Below, piece by piece: positions 16,521 to 25,388 of a stretch of 64,000 nt of DNA. Position numbers and translations under genes: made by a program. The notes below the pieces were generated by a model, which was not told where the DNA came from, searched no databases, and saw only the letters and a program-made list of their open reading frames with translations. Numbering within the stretch: position 1 is the stretch's first letter; every line of letters begins with the position of its first letter. This DNA comes from Lysobacter daejeonensis GH1-9 (GTDB lineage Bacteria; Pseudomonadota; Gammaproteobacteria; Xanthomonadales; Xanthomonadaceae), in the NCBI RefSeq assembly GCF_000768355.1, contig NZ_AVPU01000001.1:62001-126000 (forward strand), written 5' to 3'.

Positions 16521-17600
16521 TCATTGGATGAAGGGAAGCCTGAAACGCGAGAGCGTCCAGCGGGACACCTCCTCCTCCCACTCGTCGCCCTTCATGGGCG
16601 TAATGGGAAGCGATAGATTGGTGACGATCATCCACTCGTTCTGTACGGCCGTGCTGGCGGGAAATAGCAGGCCAATCGGTGCGCCATTGCCGATGCCGAT
16701 GAAACCGCCGGCACGCACCCGCATGCGCCCAGTCTCATCCAGAGCCACGACTGTGTCTGTCTGGTTGGAGGCGATCCAGAACAAGCCCTGATGAAACAAC
16801 AGGCCATCGGCGCCGAAGACACTCTCCGCCACGATTTCCAGCGGCCCGGCAGGCAGGCGCATGCGTAGCAGGCGGCCGTCACCGGCATTGGTGACGTAGA
16901 GGGTGCTTTCGTCCTCGCTCAGGGCCAAGCCATTGGCCCCGAAGGGCAGGGGCGCGGAGGTTCCCAGCAGGGCGTCGCGCGATACGACGGAAACTTCACA
17001 GGGGCTGCACGCCGTAGCCTGGGTGATCCGGTAGATGGCGCCTTGGAAGGAGTCGGACACATACAGGTTGCCAGCCCGGTCGAACACCATGCCGTTGATG
17101 CCCGGAAAGCCTGACGATCCGTAGACGATCTGGTCGTGGCTGCCCTCGGGATTGTCGATGTGGCGCGAAGTGGGCGCAGCAGGTGTCAGCGCCTTGAATG
17201 TCACCACGTCTTCAATCGGTGTGCTGGCGTCGAACGTCGCCGGAAGACGTTGCAGCTTCGATGCACCAAAGTTGCGGACATAAACCTTGCCTTGGGCGAA
17301 AGCCAGGCCCGTCAGCGGGGTGGCCCCGAAGCGGCGCTGCTCAAGCAATTTCCCTTGGCGGGAGAAGCGCAGTAACTGGTTGTTGCGCTCCGGTTCCGGC
17401 ATGCGTGCATCGAACGTGCCCACGAATATTTCGCCCGTGGCCGGATCGATGGCAAGCCCCTCCGGCTGGCGTACGCCAGAAGGCAGCTCCGTCAGCTGCT
17501 CTACAGCGATATGCAGTGGTCCTTGTCCGGAGGCGGACGCCACTTGCGGCTGCACTGTCAGGGCGATGGCGAGCATTGCGGTGAGCACGTGGCCTGTCAT
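16521..17600 (-). CDS. Secreted SMP-30/gluconolactonase-like beta-propeller
   Basis: A 359-residue protein with a signal peptide (MTGHVLTAMLAIALTVQPQVASA) and repeated propeller blades: PEGLAIDPATGEIFVGTFD, GINGMVFDRAGNLYVSDSFQGAIYRI, GANGLALSEDESTLYVTNAGDGRLLRM, and ADGLLFHQGLFWIASNQTD. The G-(L/M)-x-x-(D/S)-x-x-G-x-L-Y-V pattern is that of the SMP-30/gluconolaconase/LRE superfamily. A calcium-dependent lactonase or a non-enzymatic binding role are both possible. It lies on the same strand as the neighbouring hydrolase and isochorismatase genes. Confidence 0.78.
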   Translation of the reverse strand: MTGHVLTAMLAIALTVQPQVASASGQGPLHIAVEQLTELPSGVRQPEGLAIDPATGEIFVGTFDARMPEPERNNQLLRFSRQGKLLEQRRFGATPLTGLAFAQGKVYVRNFGASKLQRLPATFDASTPIEDVVTFKALTPAAPTSRHIDNPEGSHDQIVYGSSGFPGINGMVFDRAGNLYVSDSFQGAIYRITQATACSPCEVSVVSRDALLGTSAPLPFGANGLALSEDESTLYVTNAGDGRLLRMRLPAGPLEIVAESVFGADGLLFHQGLFWIASNQTDTVVALDETGRMRVRAGGFIGIGNGAPIGLLFPASTAVQNEWMIVTNLSLPITPMKGDEWEEEVSRWTLSRFRLPFIQ

Positions 17601-17645
17601 GGTTTCACCTCAAGAAAATCGAAGGATCGTCGACCGGATGGAAAC

Positions 17646-18266
17646 TCAGCTGGACAACGAAGCCAGCAGCTGGTCTGTGCCGACGATGGCATGGGCGAAA
17701 GTTGGGCCATTCACTTCATGCGCGGAGTGCATCCCGTCGGGATCGAAAGCCGCAGTCGCATCTTTTACCAACGTCACGTGATAGCCCAGTTCCATGCCGA
17801 ATCGGGCCGTGGATTCCACGCAGGTGTTGGAGACCATTCCCACCAGGATGATTTTGCGAATGCCGTGCAGCTTGAGCTGCGCATCCAGGTCGGTGTTCGC
17901 GAACCCACTTTGTGCCCAATGCTCGTGGATGACGATGTCGCCCGGCCTCGGACCAAACGCCGGATGGAACTCGCCGCCCCAAGTGCCTTCCGCGAAGAGC
18001 TGGGCTCTCCTCACCCCTTCTTGCGAGTGGTTAAGATGCAGCCAACCATCGTAGTCACCTGGGCGCCAACGGCGGTGGGGAACGATGAAGACGCGTATCG
18101 ACGCTTTCCGAATGGCGGCTATGACGCGAGGCAGGTTAACGTAGAACCCAGATGCCATCGCCGTTTCTTTCGTCGCGTCGTAGAGCTTGCCACCCTCGCT
18201 CATGAAATCGTTGTACGGATCTATGACCAGTAAGGCTGTCTCTTCGATGGGATAGGCATGTGTCAC
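17646..18266 (-). CDS. Isochorismatase-family cysteine hydrolase
   Basis: A 206-residue cytoplasmic enzyme of the isochorismatase fold. The catalytic Asp is in ALLVIDPYNDF, and the catalytic Cys in ILVGMVSNTCVESTARFGMELGYHVTLVKDATAAF, which also carries the usual D-A-T after the last strand. The Lys usually found in the middle of the triad is not obvious; the region reads FIVPHRRW. Relatives hydrolyse amides or vinyl ethers. It is distinct from the two YcaC-like isochorismatases at 24594 and 35016. Confidence 0.82.
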   Translation of the reverse strand: MTHAYPIEETALLVIDPYNDFMSEGGKLYDATKETAMASGFYVNLPRVIAAIRKASIRVFIVPHRRWRPGDYDGWLHLNHSQEGVRRAQLFAEGTWGGEFHPAFGPRPGDIVIHEHWAQSGFANTDLDAQLKLHGIRKIILVGMVSNTCVESTARFGMELGYHVTLVKDATAAFDPDGMHSAHEVNGPTFAHAIVGTDQLLASLSS

Positions 18267-18363
18267 TGCAATCTCCTGATCATGAGGCGCATCGGTATTA
18301 CCGGAAGCGTTTCAGTACCAGGCGATAACGTCATCCACTGCAATGCGCTTTGCGTGCGTGCAG

Positions 18364-18864
18364 TTACGCCACGGCCGGCGAACGATGCGACCTGCGGATG
18401 CGAACCACCTGAACCATCGCGCCCCCCAGGTACACCAGGAAGCCAGCGCCGACCAGAGCCTTTAGCATCGGGTCTTCGGGTCCGGTGAACGCCGGATGGC
18501 TGACCGGCACGCGCGTACCGGTTTCGGTAAGGCCGGGAATGAGGTGGAAGAACAGCGTCAGCGAGTAGCCGAGTACGGCCATGTAGCGGGACAGGCCAGC
18601 GCTGCTCGTGCGCTTTTCCGCTGCATATGCGACAGCCAGCACCACCAGTGTGATGATTGCTAGCGCATGTGGCGGGCCGAAGCCGCCGTGGTGGAAGATG
18701 AAAAGGCCGGTGATGCAGGTCGCCACTGTGAACAGGACATAGGTCAGCCCTGCACGCGAACGCGTACCGATCTCTCCGTGACTGAACAGGGCGTTGATAC
18801 CTGCCACCACGGCCACTACGGAAATTGCTGTGTGGAACATGCCGAAAGCGGTCATGTTGAGCAT
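18364..18864 (-). CDS. Four-helix inner-membrane protein of unknown function
   Basis: A 166-residue protein with about five hydrophobic segments, the first at residues 4-24 (FGMFHTAISVVAVVAGINALF). It has the distinctive FHHGGFGPPHALAI and LFFHLIPGLTETGTRVP stretches, with His residues facing membrane ends. AGGAGGT lies 6 nt before ATG 18864, so the longer frame (to 18915) was not used. I recognise a recurrent bacterial membrane family but cannot name it. Confidence 0.65.
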   Translation of the reverse strand: MLNMTAFGMFHTAISVVAVVAGINALFSHGEIGTRSRAGLTYVLFTVATCITGLFIFHHGGFGPPHALAIITLVVLAVAYAAEKRTSSAGLSRYMAVLGYSLTLFFHLIPGLTETGTRVPVSHPAFTGPEDPMLKALVGAGFLVYLGGAMVQVVRIRRSHRSPAVA

Positions 18865-18928
18865 GAGGTGACCTCCTGTGCGAGCGAAATCCACGTTGCA
18901 TCGGGTCGGATGCAACGGGTACTGATGA

Positions 18929-19927
18929 TCAGCCCCTCACGAATGCGAGCAGGTCGGCGTTGAGCCTTTCCTTGTGCGTATCGGTGATGCCGTGCGGGGC
19001 GCCTTCGTAGACAATCAGCTTGCTGTCCTTGATCAACTTGGCCGAGGCGCGACCGGCGGCGTCGATGGGCACTATCTGATCGTCGTCGCCGTGGACAATC
19101 AGCGTGGGAACGTCGAACTTCTTCAAGTCTTCAGTGAAGTCCGTCTCGGAGAAGGCTTTGATGCTGTCGTAAGTGTTCTTGTGCCCGCCCATCATGCCCT
19201 GCATCCACCAGGCGTTGATGACCCCCTGGGAAGGCTTCGCACCCGGACGGTTGTAGCCGAAGAAAGGACCGCTGGGAATGTCGAGGAACAGCTGCGAGCG
19301 GTTGGCGATAAGTCCTGCCCGGATACCGTCGAAGACCGAGATTGGCAAGCCACCCGGATTGGCGTCGGTCTTGACCATCAGCGGCGGTACGGCGGAAACG
19401 AGGCCGGCCTTCTTCGCGCGTTTGGTGCCGTGGCGGCCGATGTAACGCGCCACTTCGCCACCGCCGGTAGAGAAGCCGAACAGGGTCGCATCCTTGACGT
19501 CCAGGTGGTCGAGCAGCTGCGCCAGATCGTCGGCGTAGTGATCCATGTCGTTGCCATCCCACGGCTGGCTGGAACGACCATGGCCGCGCCGGTCGTGCGC
19601 GATGCAGCGGAAGCCGTTGGATGCCAAGTGGAACATCTGCGATTCCCAACTGTCCGAGTTCAGCGGCCAGCCATGGCTGAACACCACGACCGGGCCGGCG
19701 CCCCAATCCTTGTAGTAGATCTCGACGCCATCTTTGGTGGTGAACGTGCTCATGGTCTTGGTCACTCCGGAGCTGGGGTTGGCGGGTTGCGGTGCGGCCG
19801 CGGTCGGCGTTTCGGGCGACGAGCAACCGGCAAGGGGAAGGAAGGCGGCGACGGTCAGCACCGTGCCGCTGATGATCAGACCGCGGCGAGTTTCGTCGAC
19901 ATCGAACTCTTTCTTTCGGCTTGTCAT
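18929..19927 (-). CDS. Lipoprotein-type alpha/beta hydrolase, non-heme haloperoxidase-like
   Basis: A 332-residue enzyme. Residues 1-40 form a signal region ending in the lipobox LPLAGC ([24 protein letters not shown]), so it is likely membrane-anchored after lipidation. The catalytic domain has [15 protein letters not shown] (oxyanion), [19 protein letters not shown] (nucleophile Ser), [11 protein letters not shown] (Asp) and YEGAPHGI (His). These match cofactor-free haloperoxidases/arylesterases, which normally lack a signal peptide, so the exported form is unusual. Natural activity is more likely esterase or perhydrolase. Confidence 0.87.
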   Translation of the reverse strand: MTSRKKEFDVDETRRGLIISGTVLTVAAFLPLAGCSSPETPTAAAPQPANPSSGVTKTMSTFTTKDGVEIYYKDWGAGPVVVFSHGWPLNSDSWESQMFHLASNGFRCIAHDRRGHGRSSQPWDGNDMDHYADDLAQLLDHLDVKDATLFGFSTGGGEVARYIGRHGTKRAKKAGLVSAVPPLMVKTDANPGGLPISVFDGIRAGLIANRSQLFLDIPSGPFFGYNRPGAKPSQGVINAWWMQGMMGGHKNTYDSIKAFSETDFTEDLKKFDVPTLIVHGDDDQIVPIDAAGRASAKLIKDSKLIVYEGAPHGITDTHKERLNADLLAFVRG

Positions 19928-20172
19928 GTCTGCCTCGAGGAACGGATTGCGCCCGCCAACCATTCCGGTGGGCTGGATGGATCACATTGGGTCAAGTCGA
20001 AGAGCGCGTGTCGGGTGATACGCCGCGCTGGTCCTTGTGCTCAACGTCTGCAGAGATCAGTGGTGTTAATTCCTAGTCCCTGCTTGACGATGCTCAACCA
20101 GGAAAGCGGTGGGCGAAACCCTCTCATGGGCAGTAGCTGATTCCCTCTATCGGGTGGTGACGTGGCCACGCG
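19928..20172. other. Intergenic region without recognised features
   Basis: 245 bp between two minus-strand genes. It must hold the promoter of the haloperoxidase-like lipoprotein gene, but I see no tRNA, clear terminator or strong -35/-10 pair. Confidence 0.4.
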
Positions 20173-20541
20173 TCAATCCGGGATCTTCACTACGCGTCGG
20201 CCGAACAGCATTGCATCCATGGAGTAGGCGCCGGGTCCGAGCAACATCAAGGCGGCGGCGCAAAGTCCGAACATCAGGGGCGGTAGCAGTGCCATGGTGA
20301 GCTCAAGGTCATGCAGCCGGGCAATCGCCGCGAAGCAGCAGAGCATCGCGGTCAATCGCGTCAACAGGCCTGCCAACAGGGCAAGTAGCATCACGCCTGC
20401 CACGAAATAGGCGGTGCCAGTTTGCGTCCATGGAAGCGTCACCGGATCCGATAGCGCCAACCCGGCCGCCACCGCAAACCGGAGCAGAACCAAGCCGGTC
20501 CCCGCATGTCCGTAGGGGAAGAGGGAGAGCAGTCTTTGCAC
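20173..20541 (-). CDS. DoxX-like membrane protein
   Basis: A 122-residue protein with four hydrophobic segments and the DoxX-like start GHAGTGLVLLRFAVAAGLAL and end LMLLGPGAYSMDAMLFGRR. Small DoxX-family proteins are integral membrane proteins often linked to redox or stress functions. It is divergent from the sensor-kinase gene, and the inverted repeat at 20600-20619 lies between them. A short fragment at 34740-34850 resembles its C-terminus. Confidence 0.75.
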   Translation of the reverse strand: MQRLLSLFPYGHAGTGLVLLRFAVAAGLALSDPVTLPWTQTGTAYFVAGVMLLALLAGLLTRLTAMLCCFAAIARLHDLELTMALLPPLMFGLCAAALMLLGPGAYSMDAMLFGRRVVKIPD

Positions 20542-20599
20542 GCATACCAGATTAGGCGGCCGGACAACTCGCGCCTATCCGTTTTTCGGGGTGCTTGGC

Positions 20600-20619
20600 C
20601 ATCCCACATATGAGGGATG
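20600..20619. promoter_or_regulatory. Inverted repeat CATCCC-N8-GGGATG, site 1
   Basis: CATCCC (20600-20605), spacer ACATATGA, then GGGATG (20614-20619). The same 6-8-6 arrangement recurs at 24450-24469 downstream of the adjacent kinase/regulator pair. The site lies between divergent DoxX-like and kinase genes and is a candidate operator for the response regulator. Confidence 0.55.
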
Positions 20620-20675
20620 GCATGGTACGGGCCGGCACAGTTCCAGTACCCTTTGCATGTGAAGCCGGAGTGAAC

Positions 20676-23600
20676 GTGACTGCCCCCAGCTCGCCCGAGG
20701 ACAGAGCCCGACTGCGTAGCGCGGGGTTGGCGCTGCTGCTGCTTTGCCTGCTGGCAGGGACGTGCGTCGCCAGTGAGTTCACATCGCCGCAGTACCACCG
20801 CACCGCCTGGACGATGCAGGACGGCGCGCCGGCGGATATCTGGGCGCTGGCCCAAGGACGGGACGGCTATCTGTGGTTGGGCACGGGCACGGGGCTCTAC
20901 CGTTTCGATGGTGTGCAGTTCGAACAGTTTCACCCCCCTCAGGACAAGCCATTCTCTTCCAGCAACATAACCGCGCTCCACACCGCGTCGGACGGTGCCT
21001 TGTGGATCGGCTTCCTGATAGGAGGCGTAAGCGTGTTGCGGGATGGGGAGCTGACACATTACCCAATCGCGGCCGGGGCGCCTGCCGACCTTGTCCTCGC
21101 CTTTGCCGAAGACCGAAACGGTGCAATCTGGGCGGCAGCGCGCGGGGGATTTCGGCGCTTCGATGGGCAACGCTGGCATACGGTCGGGGCAGATTGGGAC
21201 TATCCGGCCTCCGGTGCCCACTCCCTGCTCAAGGATGCGGCGGGCACTTTGTGGGTCACCACGGGTAAGACTCTGCTGTATTTGCCAAGCGGTGCACGCA
21301 AATTTCTTTCAACGCGCGAGCCGGTTGGACGGCATGCGACATTGGCCGAGGCGCCAGATGGCACGATCTGGTTGTCCGACGGCTTGCATGGGACGCGCCC
21401 GCTGCATGACGCACGTGATCCCCAACGTGTGCCCCGCACTTTGCCGATCACGAACGTCGCCCACCTTGCCTCCATGCGCATTGACGATGCAGGCGCGCTT
21501 TGGGGCACCGACCGCACCGTAGGCGGGGTGATGCGTGTTTCCAACTTGGGTCGCTTCCTGGACGGACGTAGCCTTCGACCGGGGGACTTCGACGCCACGA
21601 TTCGCAAGCGCGACGGACTGTTGTCGGATCGTGCCATTCCCGTTCTTAGGGATCGCGAAGGCAATATCTGGATTGGAACCAACCTGGGTTTGCATCGCTT
21701 TCGCTTGAATAGCGTGCGTGCGCTCCAGGACGAACGACTGGACCAGCATTCCATCTATGGGATGGCGTACCTACCCAAGCACGGACTGCTGGTGTCCAGC
21801 GACCGTTTTCTCTATCGCATCCATGAGGGCGTTCCCGAGCTGTTCGCGGATACCGGCGGCGCTGGCATCCATGCCCTGGTGGCGACTGGTGACGGGGTGT
21901 TGTGGGCGAAGACGGATCACTCGTTGCTGCGTCTCGAACAAGGTAGATTGGAGAGCATCGCGACCCCCTTGGCCGAAACCGGGGTCGTCAGTGTCATTTC
22001 CAGCGACGGGAAGACTGGGCTACTGCTGATGCAGGATACTACTGGCCTGCATCACTTCGACGGAAAGCGTTGGAGCCGCATTGGCATTGGCGTCATCCGA
22101 TCCATCAACGCAACCGCGCTTGCCCAAGGGGCCAACGGTGACGTCTGGGTCGGCTATCCAGGAAGCGTGCTTGCGCGTTGGGACGGAAAGAGGCAGCGCA
22201 TCTATTCCAGTCGCGAGGGACTGAGGGTCGGCACCATTACGGCTATCGCCCCGGTGGAAGCGGGGCTACTGGTGGCCGGTGAAACAGGGCTCGTGCTACT
22301 GCGTGATGAGCGTGTCCATCCCTTGCTTCTGGCGGACCCCGAGCGACTCCATGGCATCACGGGCATCGTCGCCTCGCGCCATGATATCTGGCTCAATGGC
22401 ATACGGGGCGTGGTTCGAATTTCGGCCCGCGCCGTTGCAGCAGTAGCCGATGAACCGAGTCGTCCACTGGAAAGCCAAATTTTTGATCTTGGCGACGGAA
22501 TGCTCGGCGTCGCGCAGCAGTATACGCCTGCATCAACAGCGATCGCGGATGGCGGAGGGCGGCTATGGTTTTCCACCAACCAAGGGCTGGTGACGATCGA
22601 CCCCGAGCATCTCAGGTCCAACCGCGTCGTTCCTCCCGTTCATATCCGCGCGCTGACCGCTGCCAACCGTCGATACGCCGTGGAGAACGGGCTGCGCCTG
22701 CCGAAAGGCACGAAGAACGTGCGCTTCGAATATACGGCGTTGAGTTTGTCGGCTCCCGAGCGGGTCCGTTTCCGCTACCGCCTGGAAGGCGTCGACGCCG
22801 ACTGGCAAGAAGTTGGCAATCGCCGCCAGGCGTTCTACGCCAATTTGGCCCCTGGCAATTACCGCTTTCAGGTCATCGCCGCGAACGACAGCGGTGTCTG
22901 GAACGAACAGGGTGACTCGTTCGACTTCGTGATCGAGCCGCGCTTCACCCAAACCTTGTGGTTCGTCGCGTTGTGTATGGTAGGGGCTGGAGGACTACTG
23001 ATTTCGCTTTATCTGTTGCGTTTACGCCAGATCGCGGACCGAGTTCGGATGCGGCTGGAGGAGCGTCATGACGAGCGCGAGCGAATCGCCCGAGAGTTGC
23101 ATGACACGCTGCTGCAGGGCATCCAAGGTTTGGTCTTGCGATTCCAGGCGATTGCCAACCGAATCCCAACGGACGATCCTCTCCGCAGTGCGATGGAAAA
23201 AGCGTTGGATCGTGCCGACGAAGCCATCGCAGAAGGACGGGATCGCGTGCGAGACCTGCGGGCCACCACGATGTCATCACCGATTGATCTGCCTGAAGCG
23301 TTCGCACGCGTTGGAGCCGAGTTGGTGGAAAGCCATCCGGCAGACTTCGTGGTCGTTGTCGAAGGGCAGTTGCCGGCTATGGATCCGCGCATAAGTGACG
23401 AGGTGTACTGGATCGGTAGGGAGGTGTTGACCAATGCGTTCCGGCACGCCAGCGCAAGTCGGATAGAGGTGGATATTTCTTGCGGACACGAGTTGCTTGC
23501 ATTCCGTTTTCGCGATAATGGTCAAGGCATGGGAGACGATATCCGGCGCACCGGTGAGAAGCCGGGGCACTGGGGTCTGGCCGGCATGCGTGAGCGAGCC

Positions 23601-23744
23601 AAGACCATTTCGGGCGAACTGAGTATCTGGAGCCGAGAAGGCAAGGGAACCGAGGTTGAACTCGTCATACGAAAGAGTGCGGCATTGCGTGGAGCACGAA
23701 AGCCAGGTTGGCGCGAGCGGCTCACTCGGGTATGGAGCGCCTGA
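20676..23744 (+). CDS. Two-component sensor kinase with Reg_prop propeller sensor
   Basis: A histidine kinase of about 1,022 residues. A signal peptide (RSAGLALLLLCLLAGTCVAS) is followed by a long periplasmic two-component-regulator propeller (repeats such as DIWALAQGRDGYLWLGTGTGLYRFDG and AIPVLRDREGNIWIGTNLGLHRF). A Y_Y_Y domain (VRFEYTALSLSAPERVRFRYRLEGVDADW) and one membrane helix follow (WFVALCMVGAGGLLISLYLL). The cytoplasmic part has a HisKA_3 dimerisation motif ERIARELHDTLLQGIQGLVLRF (phospho-His) and a HATPase domain (N-box TNAFRHASAS, FRDNGQGM, GLAGMRERA). GTG 20676 was chosen because GGAG precedes it and longer frames cover the inverted repeat at 20600; GTG 20670 is possible. The ligand is unknown. 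Confidence 0.9.
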   Translation: MTAPSSPEDRARLRSAGLALLLLCLLAGTCVASEFTSPQYHRTAWTMQDGAPADIWALAQGRDGYLWLGTGTGLYRFDGVQFEQFHPPQDKPFSSSNITALHTASDGALWIGFLIGGVSVLRDGELTHYPIAAGAPADLVLAFAEDRNGAIWAAARGGFRRFDGQRWHTVGADWDYPASGAHSLLKDAAGTLWVTTGKTLLYLPSGARKFLSTREPVGRHATLAEAPDGTIWLSDGLHGTRPLHDARDPQRVPRTLPITNVAHLASMRIDDAGALWGTDRTVGGVMRVSNLGRFLDGRSLRPGDFDATIRKRDGLLSDRAIPVLRDREGNIWIGTNLGLHRFRLNSVRALQDERLDQHSIYGMAYLPKHGLLVSSDRFLYRIHEGVPELFADTGGAGIHALVATGDGVLWAKTDHSLLRLEQGRLESIATPLAETGVVSVISSDGKTGLLLMQDTTGLHHFDGKRWSRIGIGVIRSINATALAQGANGDVWVGYPGSVLARWDGKRQRIYSSREGLRVGTITAIAPVEAGLLVAGETGLVLLRDERVHPLLLADPERLHGITGIVASRHDIWLNGIRGVVRISARAVAAVADEPSRPLESQIFDLGDGMLGVAQQYTPASTAIADGGGRLWFSTNQGLVTIDPEHLRSNRVVPPVHIRALTAANRRYAVENGLRLPKGTKNVRFEYTALSLSAPERVRFRYRLEGVDADWQEVGNRRQAFYANLAPGNYRFQVIAANDSGVWNEQGDSFDFVIEPRFTQTLWFVALCMVGAGGLLISLYLLRLRQIADRVRMRLEERHDERERIARELHDTLLQGIQGLVLRFQAIANRIPTDDPLRSAMEKALDRADEAIAEGRDRVRDLRATTMSSPIDLPEAFARVGAELVESHPADFVVVVEGQLPAMDPRISDEVYWIGREVLTNAFRHASASRIEVDISCGHELLAFRFRDNGQGMGDDIRRTGEKPGHWGLAGMRERAKTISGELSIWSREGKGTEVELVIRKSAALRGARKPGWRERLTRVWSA

Positions 23745-23746
23745 TC

Positions 23747-24379
23747 ATGGCTGATACCGATAAGCCTATCCGCATCCTCACGGTTGACGATCACCCCTTG
23801 CTGCGGGAAGGCATCGCGGGAGTGATCTCGGGGGAGAACGACATGCAGCTGGTTGGAGAAGCCTGCACCGGCCACGAAGCGATAGCGGCATTCCGTGCCT
23901 ATCTCCCCGACGTCACTCTGATGGACCTGCAGATGCCCGAGCTCAATGGCGTCGACGCGATAGTGCAGATCCGCGATGAGTTTCCGGCGGCCAGGATCAT
24001 TGTCCTCACGACCTACAGTGGCGATGTGCAGGCGCTGCGCGCGCTGAGGGCAGGGGCGCAAGGCTACTTGCTCAAGAGTTCGCTGCGGAAGGAACTGCTG
24101 GACACCATTCGCGCGGTGGTGGCCGGCCGTCGGCGGATACCGCCCGAGATTGCAGCGGAAATCGCGGAGCACGTCACGGACAGGGACCTGACCACCCGGG
24201 AGATCGAGATACTCAAGGGCGTTGCGGCGGGAAATTCCAACAAAAGAATCGCCGCGCAGTTGTCAATCTCCGAAGAAACCGTAAAAACGCACGTGAAAAG
24301 TGTGCTGTCGAAGCTCGACGCCCATGACCGCACGCATGCGGTCACGATCGCAATCCGACGCGGGATCATTGCCCCCTAG
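23747..24379 (+). CDS. NarL/LuxR-family response regulator
   Basis: A 210-residue response regulator. The receiver domain has the acidic pair in LTVDDHPLL, the phospho-acceptor Asp in VTLMDLQMPE, the switch Thr in VLTTYSG and the Lys in YLLKSS. The C-terminal LuxR-type HTH reads LTTREIEILKGVAAGNSNKRIAAQLSISEETVKTHVKSVLSKL. It starts 2 bp after the kinase stop codon, so they form one operon and are partners. Its binding site is probably the CATCCC-N8-GGGATG repeat that flanks this operon (inference). Confidence 0.95.
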   Translation: MADTDKPIRILTVDDHPLLREGIAGVISGENDMQLVGEACTGHEAIAAFRAYLPDVTLMDLQMPELNGVDAIVQIRDEFPAARIIVLTTYSGDVQALRALRAGAQGYLLKSSLRKELLDTIRAVVAGRRRIPPEIAAEIAEHVTDRDLTTREIEILKGVAAGNSNKRIAAQLSISEETVKTHVKSVLSKLDAHDRTHAVTIAIRRGIIAP

Positions 24380-24449
24380 CGGCATGTCGCTCGGGGCAGC
24401 CCACCACAAGGGAATGGCGCCTAACTTGGAACACCTGACGGGTTGGCTG

Positions 24450-24469
24450 CATCCCTCCATGGAGGGATG
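24450..24469. promoter_or_regulatory. Inverted repeat CATCCC-N8-GGGATG, site 2 (perfect palindrome)
   Basis: CATCCCTCCATGGAGGGATG is a perfect 20-bp palindrome about 125 bp before the isochorismatase gene at 24594 and 70 bp after the response-regulator gene. It shares arms and spacing with site 1 at 20600-20619. Confidence 0.6.
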
Positions 24470-24593
24470 TGCGCTTCCTCCCTATAGGTGTTTGAGCGAA
24501 TGGCTGGCGGAATTAGTCTCCAGCGTGCGCGTAGTGATTGCGCCGTAGAACTGACGATGCAGTCGCGACTTCCTCGTACTCCGGAGCAACGCT

Positions 24594-25250
24594 ATGGCCA
24601 CGGCTTCCCCCGCACCCGGCAAGACCCTGCTCACCCCCAAGGATCACACTCTGATCCTGATCGACCATCAGTCGCAGATGGCTTTCGCCGTCCGCTCGAT
24701 CGACATCGGCTCGTTGCGCACCAACACGGTCCTCGTTTCCAAGGCGGCCGTTGGCTTTGGCGTATCCACCATCGTCACAACCGTTGCCGAGAAGAGTTTT
24801 TCTGGCCCTCTGTTTCCCGAGATCACAGAAACCTTCACCAGCGGACCGGTGTATGACCGGACCAGCATGAATGCCTGGGAGGATTCGCAGATAACCAATC
24901 GCGTCAACGAGATCGGAAAGGACCGTCTGGTGTTTGCTGGCCTTTGGACCAGCGTCTGCATTGTCGGTCCCGTGCTTTCGGCCATCGAGCAGGGCTTCGA
25001 GGCCTACGTCATCACCGACGCGTGCGGCGATGTCTCGGATGAAGCCCACGAACGCGCGGTGGCGCGGATGATCCAGGCGGGCGCGAGGCCCATGACCAGT
25101 CTGCAGTACATGCTGGAGCTGCAGCGCGATTGGGCTCGCGGCGAGACTTACGCGCTTACCACCGGCATCGCCCGTGAGCATGCGGGCGGCTACGGCATCG
25201 GGATCCAGTACGCGAAGACCATGTTCGGTGCCCAGGAAGGCGGCCACTGA
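24594..25250 (+). CDS. YcaC-like isochorismatase-family hydrolase, copy 1
   Basis: A 218-residue cysteine hydrolase of the YcaC/isochorismatase family. The catalytic Asp is in LILIDHQSQMAF, the Lys in VTTVAEKSFSGPLFPEI, and the Cys in LVFAGLWTSVCIVGPVLSAIEQGFE, followed by ITDACGDVSDEAHERAV. A close paralog lies at 35016-35669; long blocks such as SPKDHTLILIDHQSQMAFA or its TPKDH form are shared. Position after the two-component pair and the operator-like repeat suggests control by that pair. The physiological substrate of this family is not established. Confidence 0.88.
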   Translation: MATASPAPGKTLLTPKDHTLILIDHQSQMAFAVRSIDIGSLRTNTVLVSKAAVGFGVSTIVTTVAEKSFSGPLFPEITETFTSGPVYDRTSMNAWEDSQITNRVNEIGKDRLVFAGLWTSVCIVGPVLSAIEQGFEAYVITDACGDVSDEAHERAVARMIQAGARPMTSLQYMLELQRDWARGETYALTTGIAREHAGGYGIGIQYAKTMFGAQEGGH

Positions 25251-25388
25251 TCGCCGCCAGCGGGTCGTTCGGGCGAATGCAGCGGACGAATGCCTCCGGA
25301 TGTCCGCCCCTCCGGCTGCTTGGCTGATGGACGCGCACGAGTAAGACCAGTACCGTCTGATCGACGAACTGACGCTCGAAGCGCACGA

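Noticed and set aside
25239..25258. GGCGGC/GCCGCC hairpin at the end of the first isochorismatase gene
   Set aside because: It overlaps the stop codon, has no T-tract and a short stem; not enough for a terminator call.
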